Of a stretch of DNA of 64,000 nucleotides, positions 50,778-58,957 are shown piece by piece (position 1 is the first letter of the stretch; each line of letters begins with the position of its first letter). The DNA comes from Roseovarius litorisediminis (GTDB lineage Bacteria; Pseudomonadota; Alphaproteobacteria; Rhodobacterales; Rhodobacteraceae). The stretch spans positions 62,001 to 126,000 of the forward strand of contig NZ_FWFL01000008.1 of NCBI RefSeq assembly GCF_900172295.1. The letters run 5' to 3'. The notes below the pieces were generated by a model, which saw nothing but the letters and a program-made list of their open reading frames with translations, was not told the origin of the DNA and made no database searches. The translations under genes and the position numbers were made by a program.

Positions 50778-51440
50778 ATGATCCGAGTTAAAAAAACCAT
50801 TCTTTTTGTGGCTGGCGCTTCTTTGCTTACGGCCACGGCCTGTACAGACCCGGGTGTTGTCAGCGGCACCGATCCGAACCAGAAAGCCAAGCAAGGCGCG
50901 CTTCTGGGTGGCCTTCTGGGCGCAGGTGTGGGCGCGATCGCCAGTGATAAAAAGGGCAAAGGCGCAATTATTGGCGGCGTCATCGGCGCTGCGGGTGGTG
51001 CCGCCATCGGAAGCGCCCTGGACCGGCAGGAAGCCGAACTGCGCCAGAATCTGGACAATAACGATGTGCGGATCGTCAACACAGGCGACCGTCTGATCGT
51101 GACCATGCCGCAGGGAATCCTGTTTGATGTGGACAGCTCGACCGTCTACTCGGATATCCGCGGTGATCTGCTGACGGTGGCCCGTAATCTGAATGATTAT
51201 CCCGACACATCCGTTCAGGTGATCGGCCATACAGACAACACCGGCGCTGCGTCATACAATCAGGACCTGTCAGAACGCCGCGCAAATGCGGTGGCGGATG
51301 TGCTGATGAATGGTGGCGTGGCCTTTAGCCGTATCCAGGCCTTTGGCCGCGGTGAGGATCAGCCGGTTGCATCCAACCTGACCGAAGAGGGCAGGGCACA
51401 GAATCGCCGCGTCGAGATTGTGATCCTCCCCAACGCCTGA
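50778..51440 (+). CDS. OmpA-family lipoprotein (YiaD-like)
   Basis: The 220-residue protein begins with a lipoprotein-type signal ending LLTATAC, with Cys22 as probable lipid site. Residues 38-85 form a glycine zipper (QGALLGGLLGAGVGAIASDK, then GAIIGGVIGAAGGAAIGSAL) typical of YiaD/YfiB-like proteins. The OmpA-like peptidoglycan-binding domain follows (about 105-218) with VIGHTDNTGAASYNQDLSER, whose Asp and Arg bind diaminopimelate. It ties the outer membrane to the wall. An intrinsic terminator follows. Confidence 0.92.
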   Translation: MIRVKKTILFVAGASLLTATACTDPGVVSGTDPNQKAKQGALLGGLLGAGVGAIASDKKGKGAIIGGVIGAAGGAAIGSALDRQEAELRQNLDNNDVRIVNTGDRLIVTMPQGILFDVDSSTVYSDIRGDLLTVARNLNDYPDTSVQVIGHTDNTGAASYNQDLSERRANAVADVLMNGGVAFSRIQAFGRGEDQPVASNLTEEGRAQNRRVEIVILPNA

Positions 51441-51467
51441 TTGGCCGAACACTAAAAATGAATGAAC

Positions 51468-51495
51468 CCGGCGGGATGTTCCCGCTGGATTTTTT
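51468..51495 (+). terminator. Intrinsic terminator of the OmpA-like gene
   Basis: CCGGCGGGA and TCCCGCTGG form a nine-pair stem (one G-T) with a TGT loop, followed by ATTTTTT, 27 bp after the stop codon. Confidence 0.88.
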
Positions 51496-51553
51496 GGATT
51501 GTGAGGGCGCTTGCACAAATCTGAAAGGGCTTGAGACCACTGCCCTGCCCGGC

Positions 51554-51669
51554 TAAAGCGTTTCGAAATGACCTTAAGGCACAAGTTGATTTCGAAACGC
51601 CCGCACCATCAGCAGGTTACGCGCGTTTCGCGACAAACCGGTGGTTCAGGTTTATCGCGAAACGCTTTA
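51554..51669. repeat. Paired 43-nt palindromes forming a 116-bp element in the aroC leader
   Basis: Two hairpins of exactly 43 nt lie 22 nt apart. The first (51558-51600) has perfect 12-bp arms GCGTTTCGAAAT/ATTTCGAAACGC; the second (51623-51665) has GCGTTTCGCGA/TCGCGAAACGC plus AAACC/GGTTT after one mismatch. Outer 12-bp ends TAAAGCGTTTCG (51554) and CGAAACGCTTTA (51658) also pair, so two alternative folds exist. The TA-bounded inverted ends resemble a MITE. Confidence 0.75.
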
Positions 51670-51694
51670 TATCAATTTGGAAAGGAGCCTGATC

Positions 51695-52798
51695 ATGAGC
51701 CTCAATACATTCGGCCACCTGTTTCGCGTTACCACATGGGGTGAAAGCCATGGGCCTGCATTGGGCGCTACTGTAGACGGTTGCCCGCCAGGCATTGCGG
51801 TGGACGAGGCGTTTCTGCAGCAATGGCTGGATAAGCGCCGCCCCGGCCAAAACAAGAATATGACCCAAAGAAACGAACCCGACGCCGTGCGCATTCTTTC
51901 GGGTGTATTCGAGGGGCAAACCACCGGCACGCCGATTCAACTGATGATCGAAAATACGGATCAGCGCTCGAAGGACTATGGCGACATCGCCAACACGTTC
52001 CGCCCCGGCCATGCCGATATCACCTACCACCAGAAATACGGGCTGCGTGACTATCGCGGCGGCGGGCGCAGTTCCGCCCGCGAAACCGCCGCACGAGTGG
52101 CAGCCGGAGGTATCGCGCGGGCGGCGCTGAACACGTTGGTGCCGGGGATCGAGATCAAGGGTTATATGACCCGCATGGGCGCGATGGAAATTGATCGTTC
52201 GCGGTTTGACTGGGGCGCAATTGATACCAACGATTTCTGGATCCCGGATGCGGCCGCCGCGCCTGAATGGGAGGCGTATCTGCAGAAACTGCGCAAAGAC
52301 CACAATTCGGTCGGGGCGATTATCGAGGTGGTGACCCGTGGCGCGCCTGCGGGTTTGGGCGCGCCGATTTATGGTAAGCTGGACACCGATCTGGCGGCTG
52401 CGATGATGTCGATAAACGCTGTCAAAGGCGTTGAGATCGGCGAGGGTATGTCAGCGGCGATGCTGCTTGGCACCCAGAATGCGGACGAGATTTTCATGGG
52501 GCCGGATGGGCCAGAATACTCCAGCAATCACGCTGGCGGCATACTTGGTGGCATTTCGACCGGGCAGGATATTGTGGTACGCTTTGCGGTCAAACCCACA
52601 TCCTCAATCCTGACACCACGCCAGTCGATCCGCATGGATGGCAGTGCTGTTGAAGTGGTTACAAAAGGCCGACACGACCCCTGCGTCGGCATCCGCGCCG
52701 TGCCCGTCGGCGAGGCAATGATGGCCTGTGTGATTCTGGACCATCTGATGCTGCATCGCGGGCAGGTGGGCAACAGACCGTTGGGCAAGATCGGATAG
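51695..52798 (+). CDS. aroC: Chorismate synthase
   Basis: AroC (EC 4.2.3.5) makes chorismate from EPSP using reduced FMN, the last shared step to aromatic amino acids. The 367-residue product carries all family signatures: [19 protein letters not shown] at the start, the [20 protein letters not shown] block near 115 and [19 protein letters not shown] near 290 with RGRHD-type [14 protein letters not shown] near 325. ATG 51695 follows AAAGGAG and fits MSLNTFGH. Its leader holds the paired palindromes. Confidence 0.96.
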   Translation: MSLNTFGHLFRVTTWGESHGPALGATVDGCPPGIAVDEAFLQQWLDKRRPGQNKNMTQRNEPDAVRILSGVFEGQTTGTPIQLMIENTDQRSKDYGDIANTFRPGHADITYHQKYGLRDYRGGGRSSARETAARVAAGGIARAALNTLVPGIEIKGYMTRMGAMEIDRSRFDWGAIDTNDFWIPDAAAAPEWEAYLQKLRKDHNSVGAIIEVVTRGAPAGLGAPIYGKLDTDLAAAMMSINAVKGVEIGEGMSAAMLLGTQNADEIFMGPDGPEYSSNHAGGILGGISTGQDIVVRFAVKPTSSILTPRQSIRMDGSAVEVVTKGRHDPCVGIRAVPVGEAMMACVILDHLMLHRGQVGNRPLGKIG

Positions 52799-52935
52799 GG
52801 TAAAGTTTTGAATTGAAGACGTTATTTTCTTCGCGGTGAAGCGCACAACGATCTTCTGGCAGGTCTTTGTGGGTCGATCCGCAGTCGTTTTCAAAACTTA
52901 AATGGGTTTGCGGCGGCAAAGCCCCCTCGCCATTG

Positions 52936-52987
52936 CTCGTCACCGCGTTCCAGGTTTCGAGGAGACGCCCAAGGGGGCGGTGACGAG
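52936..52987. repeat. Inverted repeat downstream of aroC
   Basis: CTCGTCACCGC (52936-52946) and GCGGTGACGAG (52977-52987) pair perfectly over 11 bases, with GCCCCCT (52921) facing AGGGGGC (52972) overlapping them. It lies in the convergent gap after aroC and abuts the terminator of the aminotransferase gene. Confidence 0.65.
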
Positions 52988-53014
52988 ACAAAAAAGCGCG
53001 CCGCAGGCGCTCCT
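52958..53014 (-). terminator. Terminator of the class IV aminotransferase gene, repeat copy 1
   Basis: On the minus strand AAGGAGCGCCTGCGGCGCGCTTTTTTG forms an AGCGC/GCGCT hairpin and T-run 48 bp after the stop codon. The bases after the T-run (TCTCGTCA-C-CG-CCCC ... CGTC...CCTCG) match those after the terminator at 61393-61456, so hairpin and tail together form a two-copy repeat. Confidence 0.7.
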
Positions 53015-53061
53015 TCAGATCAGGCCCGAAAGCGATCTTGCCGCCAATTTCAGAACACCCC

Positions 53062-53928
53062 TCAGGCGGATGATGCGGCCCAGTCCCAATACAAATCGCG
53101 GACCCGTTTGGTGATCGGACCGATCTGGTAATTGGTATCATCAAAGGCGGTAACCGGGGTGACTTTCATCATATTGCCTGACAGGAAAATCTCGTCTGCA
53201 TCGTGGAACTGATCAAAGTTCATCACCGTTTCATGCACCCTGATCCCGTCGGCGCGCAGGTTCTCAATGTGGCGTGCACGGGTAATGCCTGCCAGAAAGG
53301 TACCGTTGGGTACAGGCGTGAACACCTCACCATCCTTGACCGCAAAGACATTGGCGGTGGCGGTTTCGGCCACGTTCCCAAGCGCGTCGGCCACAAGGGC
53401 ATTGCCAAAGCCCTTGGCGCGCGCCTCGGCCAGCATGCGGGCGTTGTTTGGGTACAGGCAGGCGGCCTTGGCGTTGACCACGGCATCTTCCATCACCGGG
53501 CGGCGAAAGCGGGTCCGGGTGAGGGTTGTCGAAGCCTCAACCGGGGCCATGGGGATCGCCTCGAGGCTGATGGCAAAACCGGTTTCGCCATCCTCTTTGG
53601 GGACAATCGCCGACATGCCGCCGTCAAGCGCCCAATACATCGGGCGGATATAGACGGCGGTGTCTTTTGAGTAGGCCCTGAGTCCGTCATGGATGATCGC
53701 AACCATATCCTCAGTCGTGACATTGGGGGTGACCATCAACGCCCGCGCAGAGGCATTGACGCGGGCGCAGTGCTTGTCGAGATCGGGCGTCAGGCCGTTG
53801 GCGAAACGTGCACCGTCAAAGACGTTGCTACCCAACCATATCCCATGATCGGCGGCTTTCATGACCGCAAGATCACCCTTGTGCCATGCACCGTTGAACC
53901 AGGTGTGGATATTTGTGCCTGTCGCCAT
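53062..53928 (-). CDS. Branched-chain amino acid aminotransferase-like, class IV
   Basis: The 288-residue PLP enzyme belongs to fold type IV. The N-terminus THTWFNG-like NIHTWFNGAWHKGDLAVMKA and DHGIWLGSNVFDGARF are branched-chain aminotransferase features; the PLP Lys is in MEDAVVNAKAACLYPNNARM near 160 and the phosphate-binding part in ETATANVFAVKDG near 195. Roseobacters carry several such paralogues, so IlvE is only one possible name and D-amino-acid or aminodeoxychorismate activity is not excluded. A second class IV enzyme lies at 55901. Confidence 0.85.
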   Translation of the reverse strand: MATGTNIHTWFNGAWHKGDLAVMKAADHGIWLGSNVFDGARFANGLTPDLDKHCARVNASARALMVTPNVTTEDMVAIIHDGLRAYSKDTAVYIRPMYWALDGGMSAIVPKEDGETGFAISLEAIPMAPVEASTTLTRTRFRRPVMEDAVVNAKAACLYPNNARMLAEARAKGFGNALVADALGNVAETATANVFAVKDGEVFTPVPNGTFLAGITRARHIENLRADGIRVHETVMNFDQFHDADEIFLSGNMMKVTPVTAFDDTNYQIGPITKRVRDLYWDWAASSA

Positions 53929-54026
53929 TTCACTGATTCCTTTTTTTCAGCGCGCAGGTTATGCCGGACACAAGGGCGGGTCCAGCACAGCGCGGCCTGA
54001 CAGATCATGCTGGGCATAAGATTCAG

Positions 54027-54070
54027 CGTAAATTACAAACATCAGGTAATATGACGTTACGTAAATTACA
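54027..54070. promoter_or_regulatory. Direct repeats CGTAAATTACA
   Basis: CGTAAATTACA occurs at 54027-54037 and again at 54060-54070, 33 bp or three helical turns apart, with GTAAT...GTTAC between. They lie in the 222-bp divergent gap between the aminotransferase gene and the small membrane protein gene and could bind a regulator of either. Confidence 0.45.
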
Positions 54071-54150
54071 GCCTAAAATGGTTTTTTCTTTGTCGATTGC
54101 GATCAAAATCTCTATGACTCCCGTGGGGGCCTTTTAAAGGGGTGTGGATT

Positions 54151-54342
54151 ATGTGGCGTGTTTTGTCCCTGATCATGTGGATCAGCCTGTTGCTGATTGC
54201 CGTGACATTTCTTGCTTATGCCCTGCGTGGCCTGCCTTTTGTTGCGCTATGTCCGCTGATCGTTGTCTGGAGCTATATCGGCCTGAGACAACTACAGGCC
54301 TATTTCCCTTCTTTTCAGAGTCATGATAGTTCAATCTACTGA
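54151..54342 (+). CDS. Small membrane protein, unknown function
   Basis: The 63-residue product has two membrane helices (MWRVLSLIMWISLLLIAVTF and VALCPLIVVWSYIGL) and a short polar tail ending SHDSSIY. AAAGGGG precedes ATG 54151; GTG 54142 is an alternative start three codons upstream. No family is recognised. The promoter side carries two CGTAAATTACA repeats and an FNR-like near-match, so control by a regulator is plausible. Confidence 0.5.
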   Translation: MWRVLSLIMWISLLLIAVTFLAYALRGLPFVALCPLIVVWSYIGLRQLQAYFPSFQSHDSSIY

Positions 54343-54379
54343 TATGACGCGTTAGCGCCCCGGTTGCGCTTCGTCTGAC

Positions 54380-55276
54380 CTAAGACGTGAAATCGCTGTG
54401 TTGCGATAATGCGCGACGCAGGTCGGTGTAAGAGGAAAGGCCAAATGGCTTTGCCATCGTTTCGCTCCACCGGACAGCAAAGGCGTTTTGGATTTCCGGC
54501 GTCACGAGCGCGGATTCCGCTCCTACTCTGCCGCGATTGACCTTTGAAGCGACACCCCCGGGTGGAATTCCACAGGCAGGATCACGTGCCCTGCGCACGA
54601 GATGATCGTCGAATTGCGCGCCATGCGCTTTCATGAATTCAAATCCGGCTTGCCGAGTTGCGATTTTGATGTGGGCAACATCCGTGATCCCGATAAAGTC
54701 AGCAACCCGGCGGACAGCTTCGGACAGGTTATTCTTCATGTCTTCAAACGTCAGGCACAGCACATCGTCGCGACCCCGTTCACCCCACCATGACGCGGCA
54801 TGCGCCCAGTAGGTATCGCGTTCTTCCCGATCCAGGTAGTAGGCCGCGAAGTCAGAAACCGGGATCGACCCGGTCTCGAACCACCAGCCCTCAAGAAAAC
54901 GGTATAGAGACAACATGGCGTCAATCGGATCGCGAAAAACCACGATGTAGCGTCCGCCTTTTGGAATATCGTGCCAACCGAGGTGGCTTTTGAACGCCCG
55001 GGGGCGGGCAACTTGCGGGGCATGGGCATCCAGGCCCATGTCATGCGCCAGTTCGAGCCACGGAACAACCTCGGAGATTTCGGCAAACTCCATTGAGCCG
55101 CCGGTGCGTAGCCCGTGGACGATTTGCTGCATCCATGTGGTACCGCATTTTGCATAAGGAGAGATGAAGACATCTGTCGGAGCGGGAAGATAGGAAAGAC
55201 CACGTTTCAACCCTTGCTGAGTCGCAAACCGACTTGACCGTTCGCGCATATCATTGATCGTGGTGGGCCGTTTCAA
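54380..55276 (-). CDS. PAPS-dependent sulfotransferase (Sulfotransfer_1 type)
   Basis: The 298-residue cytoplasmic protein looks like cytosolic sulfotransferases. The 5'-PSB loop is YAKCGTTWMQQIV near residue 41 and the 3'-phosphate site FRDPIDAMLSLYRFLEG near 113; the second PAPS loop is GGVASKVNRGRVG near 245, a variant of the usual RKG motif. The start is TTG 55276 behind GGGGGGA; the next ATG, nine codons later, has no ribosome site. It is of a different family branch from the sulfotransferase at 46967. The acceptor is unknown. Confidence 0.85.
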   Translation of the reverse strand: MKRPTTINDMRERSSRFATQQGLKRGLSYLPAPTDVFISPYAKCGTTWMQQIVHGLRTGGSMEFAEISEVVPWLELAHDMGLDAHAPQVARPRAFKSHLGWHDIPKGGRYIVVFRDPIDAMLSLYRFLEGWWFETGSIPVSDFAAYYLDREERDTYWAHAASWWGERGRDDVLCLTFEDMKNNLSEAVRRVADFIGITDVAHIKIATRQAGFEFMKAHGAQFDDHLVRRARDPACGIPPGGVASKVNRGRVGAESALVTPEIQNAFAVRWSETMAKPFGLSSYTDLRRALSQHSDFTS

Positions 55277-55309
55277 GCCGGCATCCCCCCATAAAAGCTC
55301 TGTATCCCT

Positions 55310-55804
55310 TTATTGCACGGAAGCCGGGGCTTCTGCCAGAAGGGCATCCAGATCGACGGGATCGTTCACCATGGTCAGATTTCCATCGGCGTCACGCGGC
55401 CATTCTGCTTTGGGACGATCGACATAAAGTTCCACCCCGTTGCCGTCAGGATCAGAGACATAGATCGCTTCACTCACGCCATGATCGGCGGCGCCTTCAA
55501 TCGGGATGCCTGCCTCGATCACCCGGCGCAGGGCATCGGCCAGTTGCGCGCGGTCCGGATATAGAAACGCAGTGTGATACAGCCCGGTATGCCCTTTGGG
55601 AGCGGGCGTGCCGCCACGCGATTCCCATGTGTTCAAACCCAGATGGTGGTGATAGCCACCCGCCGAGAGGAACACAGCCTGCGTGCCGTATCTCTGCTGA
55701 ACTTCAAAACCCAATACGCCCGAGTAAAAAGCAATTGCGCGGTCAAGGTCGGCCACCTTCAGATGAACGTGGCCAATCCTGGTTTGGGGGTGAACAGGTT
55801 TCAT
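55310..55804 (-). CDS. VOC-family (glyoxalase/extradiol dioxygenase-like) protein
   Basis: The 164-residue protein has one VOC domain with the paired beta-alpha-beta units: RIGHVHLKVADLDRAIAFYS at the start and the HTGLYHTAFLYPDR repeat near 90. Likely metal ligands are His13, His in YHHHLGLNTWES near 55 and Glu in GNGVELYVDR near 128. The G-F-E-V-x-x-R-Y core is that of CatE-type dioxygenase-like proteins. Function is unassigned. It precedes the sulfotransferase gene by 33 bp on the same strand. Confidence 0.85.
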   Translation of the reverse strand: MKPVHPQTRIGHVHLKVADLDRAIAFYSGVLGFEVQQRYGTQAVFLSAGGYHHHLGLNTWESRGGTPAPKGHTGLYHTAFLYPDRAQLADALRRVIEAGIPIEGAADHGVSEAIYVSDPDGNGVELYVDRPKAEWPRDADGNLTMVNDPVDLDALLAEAPASVQ

Positions 55805-55900
55805 TGCAGGGGCCTTTCGCTTGTTGGCCGCAATGTAGCCATCTACGGCTCAGCGCTCAATTCCTGCTTTTCGCCCACATTTCGTGCGAAAATGCACATG

Positions 55901-56761
55901 CTAAATCGCCGATTTCAGACTTTCTTCCAGATAGATTTCGCGCAGGCGCCTGGCCACTTTACCTGGCGTTCCATCCCCCAGCACAACCCCATCTATTTCC
56001 ACGACCGGCATGACAAAAGCACTGGCTGAGGTGGTAAAAGCCTCGTCCGCCTGTTTGGCCTCGTCTATAGTAAAAAGGCGTTCTTCGACCTCCATCTGTG
56101 CCTCGCGGGCAAAACGCAGAACAGCGGCGCGGGTAATGCCGTGCAGAATGTCGTTGCTGAGGCCCCGGGTAATGATTTTGTTGCCCTTGACGATATAGGC
56201 ATTGTTCGACGTGCCCTCGGTCACATGGCCGTCTTCGACCAGCCAGGCATCGTCGCAACCCGCGGCCTTCGCCATCATCTTGCCCATCGACGGATAGAGC
56301 AGCTGCACCGTCTTGATATCACGACGGCCCCATCGGATATCATCGATCGAAATGATCTTATTGCCCTTTTTTGCCGCCGGGCTGTCGGCCATGCCAGGTT
56401 TTGACTGGGTGAACAACACCAGCGTCGGCTTGGTGGTTTCGGGGTCGGGAAAGACGAAATCGCGGTCGCCGTCGCTGCCGCGGGTGACTTGCAGATAGAC
56501 CAGCCCTTCGTCAATCTGGTTGACGCGGACCAGTTCACGGTGAATCTCAACAAGGTCATCAAACGCGTCAGGCTTTTGCATGTCCAGCTCGGTCAGTGAC
56601 CGTTCAAGCCGGGCCAGGTGGCCGTCAAAGTCGATCAGCTTGCCCTGCAACACGCTGGTCACCTCGTACACGCCATCGGCCATCAGAAAGCCGCGGTCAA
56701 AGATCGAGACGGTCGCCTCGGTTTCGGGCAGGTATTGGCCGTTCACATAGACAGTACGCAT
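55901..56761 (-). CDS. dat: D-amino-acid aminotransferase, class IV
   Basis: The 286-residue PLP enzyme matches D-amino-acid transaminase (EC 2.6.1.21): MRTVYVNGQYLPETEATVSI, DRGFLMADGVYEVTSVLQG near 23 and the catalytic Lys in DIKTVQLLYPSMGKMMAKAA near 145, with EGTSNNAYIVKGNKI near 178. It moves amino groups between D-amino acids and 2-oxo acids, often forming or using D-glutamate. ATG 56761 starts four bases after the dgcA stop, so it is co-translated with dgcA; the group dgcN-dgcA-dat is consistent with D-glutamate use. Confidence 0.87.
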   Translation of the reverse strand: MRTVYVNGQYLPETEATVSIFDRGFLMADGVYEVTSVLQGKLIDFDGHLARLERSLTELDMQKPDAFDDLVEIHRELVRVNQIDEGLVYLQVTRGSDGDRDFVFPDPETTKPTLVLFTQSKPGMADSPAAKKGNKIISIDDIRWGRRDIKTVQLLYPSMGKMMAKAAGCDDAWLVEDGHVTEGTSNNAYIVKGNKIITRGLSNDILHGITRAAVLRFAREAQMEVEERLFTIDEAKQADEAFTTSASAFVMPVVEIDGVVLGDGTPGKVARRLREIYLEESLKSAI

Positions 56762-56765
56762 AAGG

Positions 56766-57731
56766 TTATCCCCAAAGTTCTGGCAGGGGCGGGTGCACCC
56801 CGGCGTCATCAAATGTCAAAGCGTGATCCCGGTCTTCGGCCAATAGAAGCGGGCCGTCAAGGTCTGTTACCAATGCGCCTTGCGCCACCAGTGTCGCGGG
56901 GGCCATGGCCAAAGAACTGCCGACCATGCAGCCGACCATTACCTTGTAGCCCTGCGCCAGGGCGGCCTCGCGCAGTTTGAGCGCCTCGGTCAGACCGCCG
57001 GTTTTATCCAGCTTTATGTTGACCACGTCATATTTTCCCTTCAGCGCAGGCAGGCTGGCGCGGTCATGACAGGATTCGTCCGCACAAACGGGAACAGGGC
57101 GGTCCATGCCAAGCAGAGCGTCATCCTCGCCTGCGGGCAGGGGTTGTTCCACCAGAGCCACGCCAAGGCGCACCAGATGTGGGGCCAGATCGGTATAAAC
57201 GGCGGCGGACCAGCCTTCATTGGCATCGACGATGATTGTTGATCTGGGTGCGCCCGCGCGCACGGCTTCTAGCCGGGGCATGTCGTCGGGCGTACCCAGT
57301 TTGATCTTCAGTAGCGGGCGAAACGCGTTTTTGGCCGCCTGCGCCTGCATGTTCTCGGGCGTGTCCAGCGACAGGGTATAGGCCGTGATCTCGGGTCCCG
57401 GCGCGGGCAGGTTGGCCAGTTCCCACACCCGTTTGCCCGTTTTCTTGGCTTCCAGATCCCACAAGGCACAATCCACGGCGTTGCGCGCGGCCCCGGCAGG
57501 TAGCAAATCATAAAGCGCTGTACGACTGATATCTGCAGGAAGGCTTTCGATCTCGTCCGTGACACCGTCCAGCGTCTCACCATATCGCGCATAGGGCACG
57601 CATTCGCCCCAGCCCTGTTGCGCGCCATCAAGCAGTCGCGCGGTCAGCACCTTGGCCTCAGTCCGTGATCCGCGGCTGATGGTAAATACCTGCGCCAGCT
57701 TGAACACATCGCGTGTTACGGAAATCTCCAC
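56766..57731 (-). CDS. dgcA: N-acetyl-D-glutamate racemase DgcA (enolase superfamily)
   Basis: The 321-residue protein belongs to the dipeptide epimerase branch of the enolase superfamily. Catalytic Lys is in LLKIKLG near residue 143, metal ligands in IIVDANEGW near 168, VALVEQPLP near 194 and VCADESCHD near 219, and the second Lys in VVNIKLDKTGG near 243. Placed after dgcN, it matches DgcA, reported to convert N-acetyl-D-glutamate to the L form in marine bacteria; alone it would be called L-Ala-D/L-Glu epimerase. The start is GTG 57731 behind AAAGGG. Confidence 0.85.
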   Translation of the reverse strand: MEISVTRDVFKLAQVFTISRGSRTEAKVLTARLLDGAQQGWGECVPYARYGETLDGVTDEIESLPADISRTALYDLLPAGAARNAVDCALWDLEAKKTGKRVWELANLPAPGPEITAYTLSLDTPENMQAQAAKNAFRPLLKIKLGTPDDMPRLEAVRAGAPRSTIIVDANEGWSAAVYTDLAPHLVRLGVALVEQPLPAGEDDALLGMDRPVPVCADESCHDRASLPALKGKYDVVNIKLDKTGGLTEALKLREAALAQGYKVMVGCMVGSSLAMAPATLVAQGALVTDLDGPLLLAEDRDHALTFDDAGVHPPLPELWG

Positions 57732-57743
57732 CAGATTGCCCTT

Positions 57744-57781
57744 TCATTTTTCCTTAAATACTCTTGCCGAAGGCATCTGGC
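57744..57781 (-). other. GTATTT motif after the dgcN stop
   Basis: Read on the minus strand, GCCTTCGGC (a short hairpin) is followed by AAGAGTATTTAAGGAAAAATG in the 75-bp gap between dgcN and dgcA. It resembles the two motifs in 47840-48033, again just after a stop codon and in the gene's own direction. Confidence 0.45.
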
Positions 57782-57806
57782 GAGAACGGCAGACATAACC
57801 GACGCC

Positions 57807-58808
57807 TCAGATCGCTGCCAGCGCGTCTACCAGTTTGTCCGAGCCGAAACGGTAAGGGTCAGAAGCGGGCAGACCCATGCGGGCTTCAACCTCTGCCAGA
57901 TAGGTACGGGCCTCATCTTCGGATAAATGTTGGGTGTTTACAGACACGCCCACGACCATACAGGCGGGGTTCGACACCTGCGCCAAAGGCAGGGCGGTAT
58001 CACGCAATTGCTCCAGCGAGGGCAGTTTGTACCCGGGCAGGCCGCGCATATGTTCGCGGGTCGGCTCGTGGCACAGAATTAGCGCATCGGGCTGACCGCC
58101 ATGTATCAAGGCCATGGTGACACCAGAATACGAAACGTGAAAAAGGCTACCCTGCCCCTCGATCATGTCCCAGTGATCATCGTCATTGTCAGGTGTCAGA
58201 TACTCAACCGAACCCGCCATAAAATCGGCAATCACGGCATCCAGCGGCACGCCATGACCGGTGATCAGGATACCCGTCTGGCCGGTTGCGCGGAAGGTCG
58301 CTTTCATTCCGCGTTTGACCATTTCAGCTTCCATTGCCATGGCGGTATACATCTTGCCGACAGAACAATCAGTACCAACAGCCAGACAACGCTTGCCGCT
58401 GCGTTTGACGCCATTGGCAATTGGATATCCATCGGTTGGTACGCGCACATCGTGCAGCGTACCGCCATAGGTTTGCGCCGCCGCCACCAGATCGCCCTCG
58501 TCGCGCAAAAGATTGTGCAGCCCGCTGGCCAGATCATAGCCCATTTCCAGCGCCTGTATCAGCACCTCTTTCCATGCGGCAGAAATGACACCACCACGGT
58601 TGGCCACGCCAATCACCAGGGTTTTGGCGCCAGCCGCCTGTGCCTCGGCCAGTGTCATTTCTGTCAGGCCAAGATCAGCGCCGCAGCCCGGCAGACGAAT
58701 CTGGCCAATAGCATTTTCCGGGCGCCAGTCGCGAATGCCAATGGCCACTTTCGCAGCCAGCATGTCGGGCGCATCACCCAGAAACAAAAGATATGGAGTT
58801 TCGATCAT
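57807..58808 (-). CDS. dgcN: D-glutamate N-acetyltransferase DgcN (DUF1611)
   Basis: The 333-residue protein is a DUF1611 member. It has an N-terminal Rossmann-like domain (PYLLFLGDAPDMLAAKVAIG) and a P-loop-type C-terminal domain with GTDCSVGKMYTAMAMEAEM near 143, the family's conserved G-T-D-C-[SA]-x-G-K. DUF1611 proteins next to a dipeptide-epimerase-like gene are DgcN, which acetylates D-glutamate at nitrogen, feeding DgcA. ATG 58808 follows GGAAGGACC. It heads the dgcN-dgcA-dat group and lies 149 bp after an MFS gene on the same strand. Confidence 0.87.
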   Translation of the reverse strand: MIETPYLLFLGDAPDMLAAKVAIGIRDWRPENAIGQIRLPGCGADLGLTEMTLAEAQAAGAKTLVIGVANRGGVISAAWKEVLIQALEMGYDLASGLHNLLRDEGDLVAAAQTYGGTLHDVRVPTDGYPIANGVKRSGKRCLAVGTDCSVGKMYTAMAMEAEMVKRGMKATFRATGQTGILITGHGVPLDAVIADFMAGSVEYLTPDNDDDHWDMIEGQGSLFHVSYSGVTMALIHGGQPDALILCHEPTREHMRGLPGYKLPSLEQLRDTALPLAQVSNPACMVVGVSVNTQHLSEDEARTYLAEVEARMGLPASDPYRFGSDKLVDALAAI

Positions 58809-58957
58809 GGCAAAGGTCCTTCCCCAGAGGAATCATTTTCAGGGCAGTTTCCGATGGTTAATGCGCGAAATCCTATTGAATTGGCGGCTATTTTAAACTT
58901 ATGCGCAATTATCTTCGCAATTTACCCATAAACTTCGAAGATTTTCCCAAACTCCCT

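Noticed and set aside
51554-51669. Plain intrinsic terminator before aroC
   Set aside because: The hairpins are not followed by a T-run and a real terminator with T-run already lies at 51468-51495.
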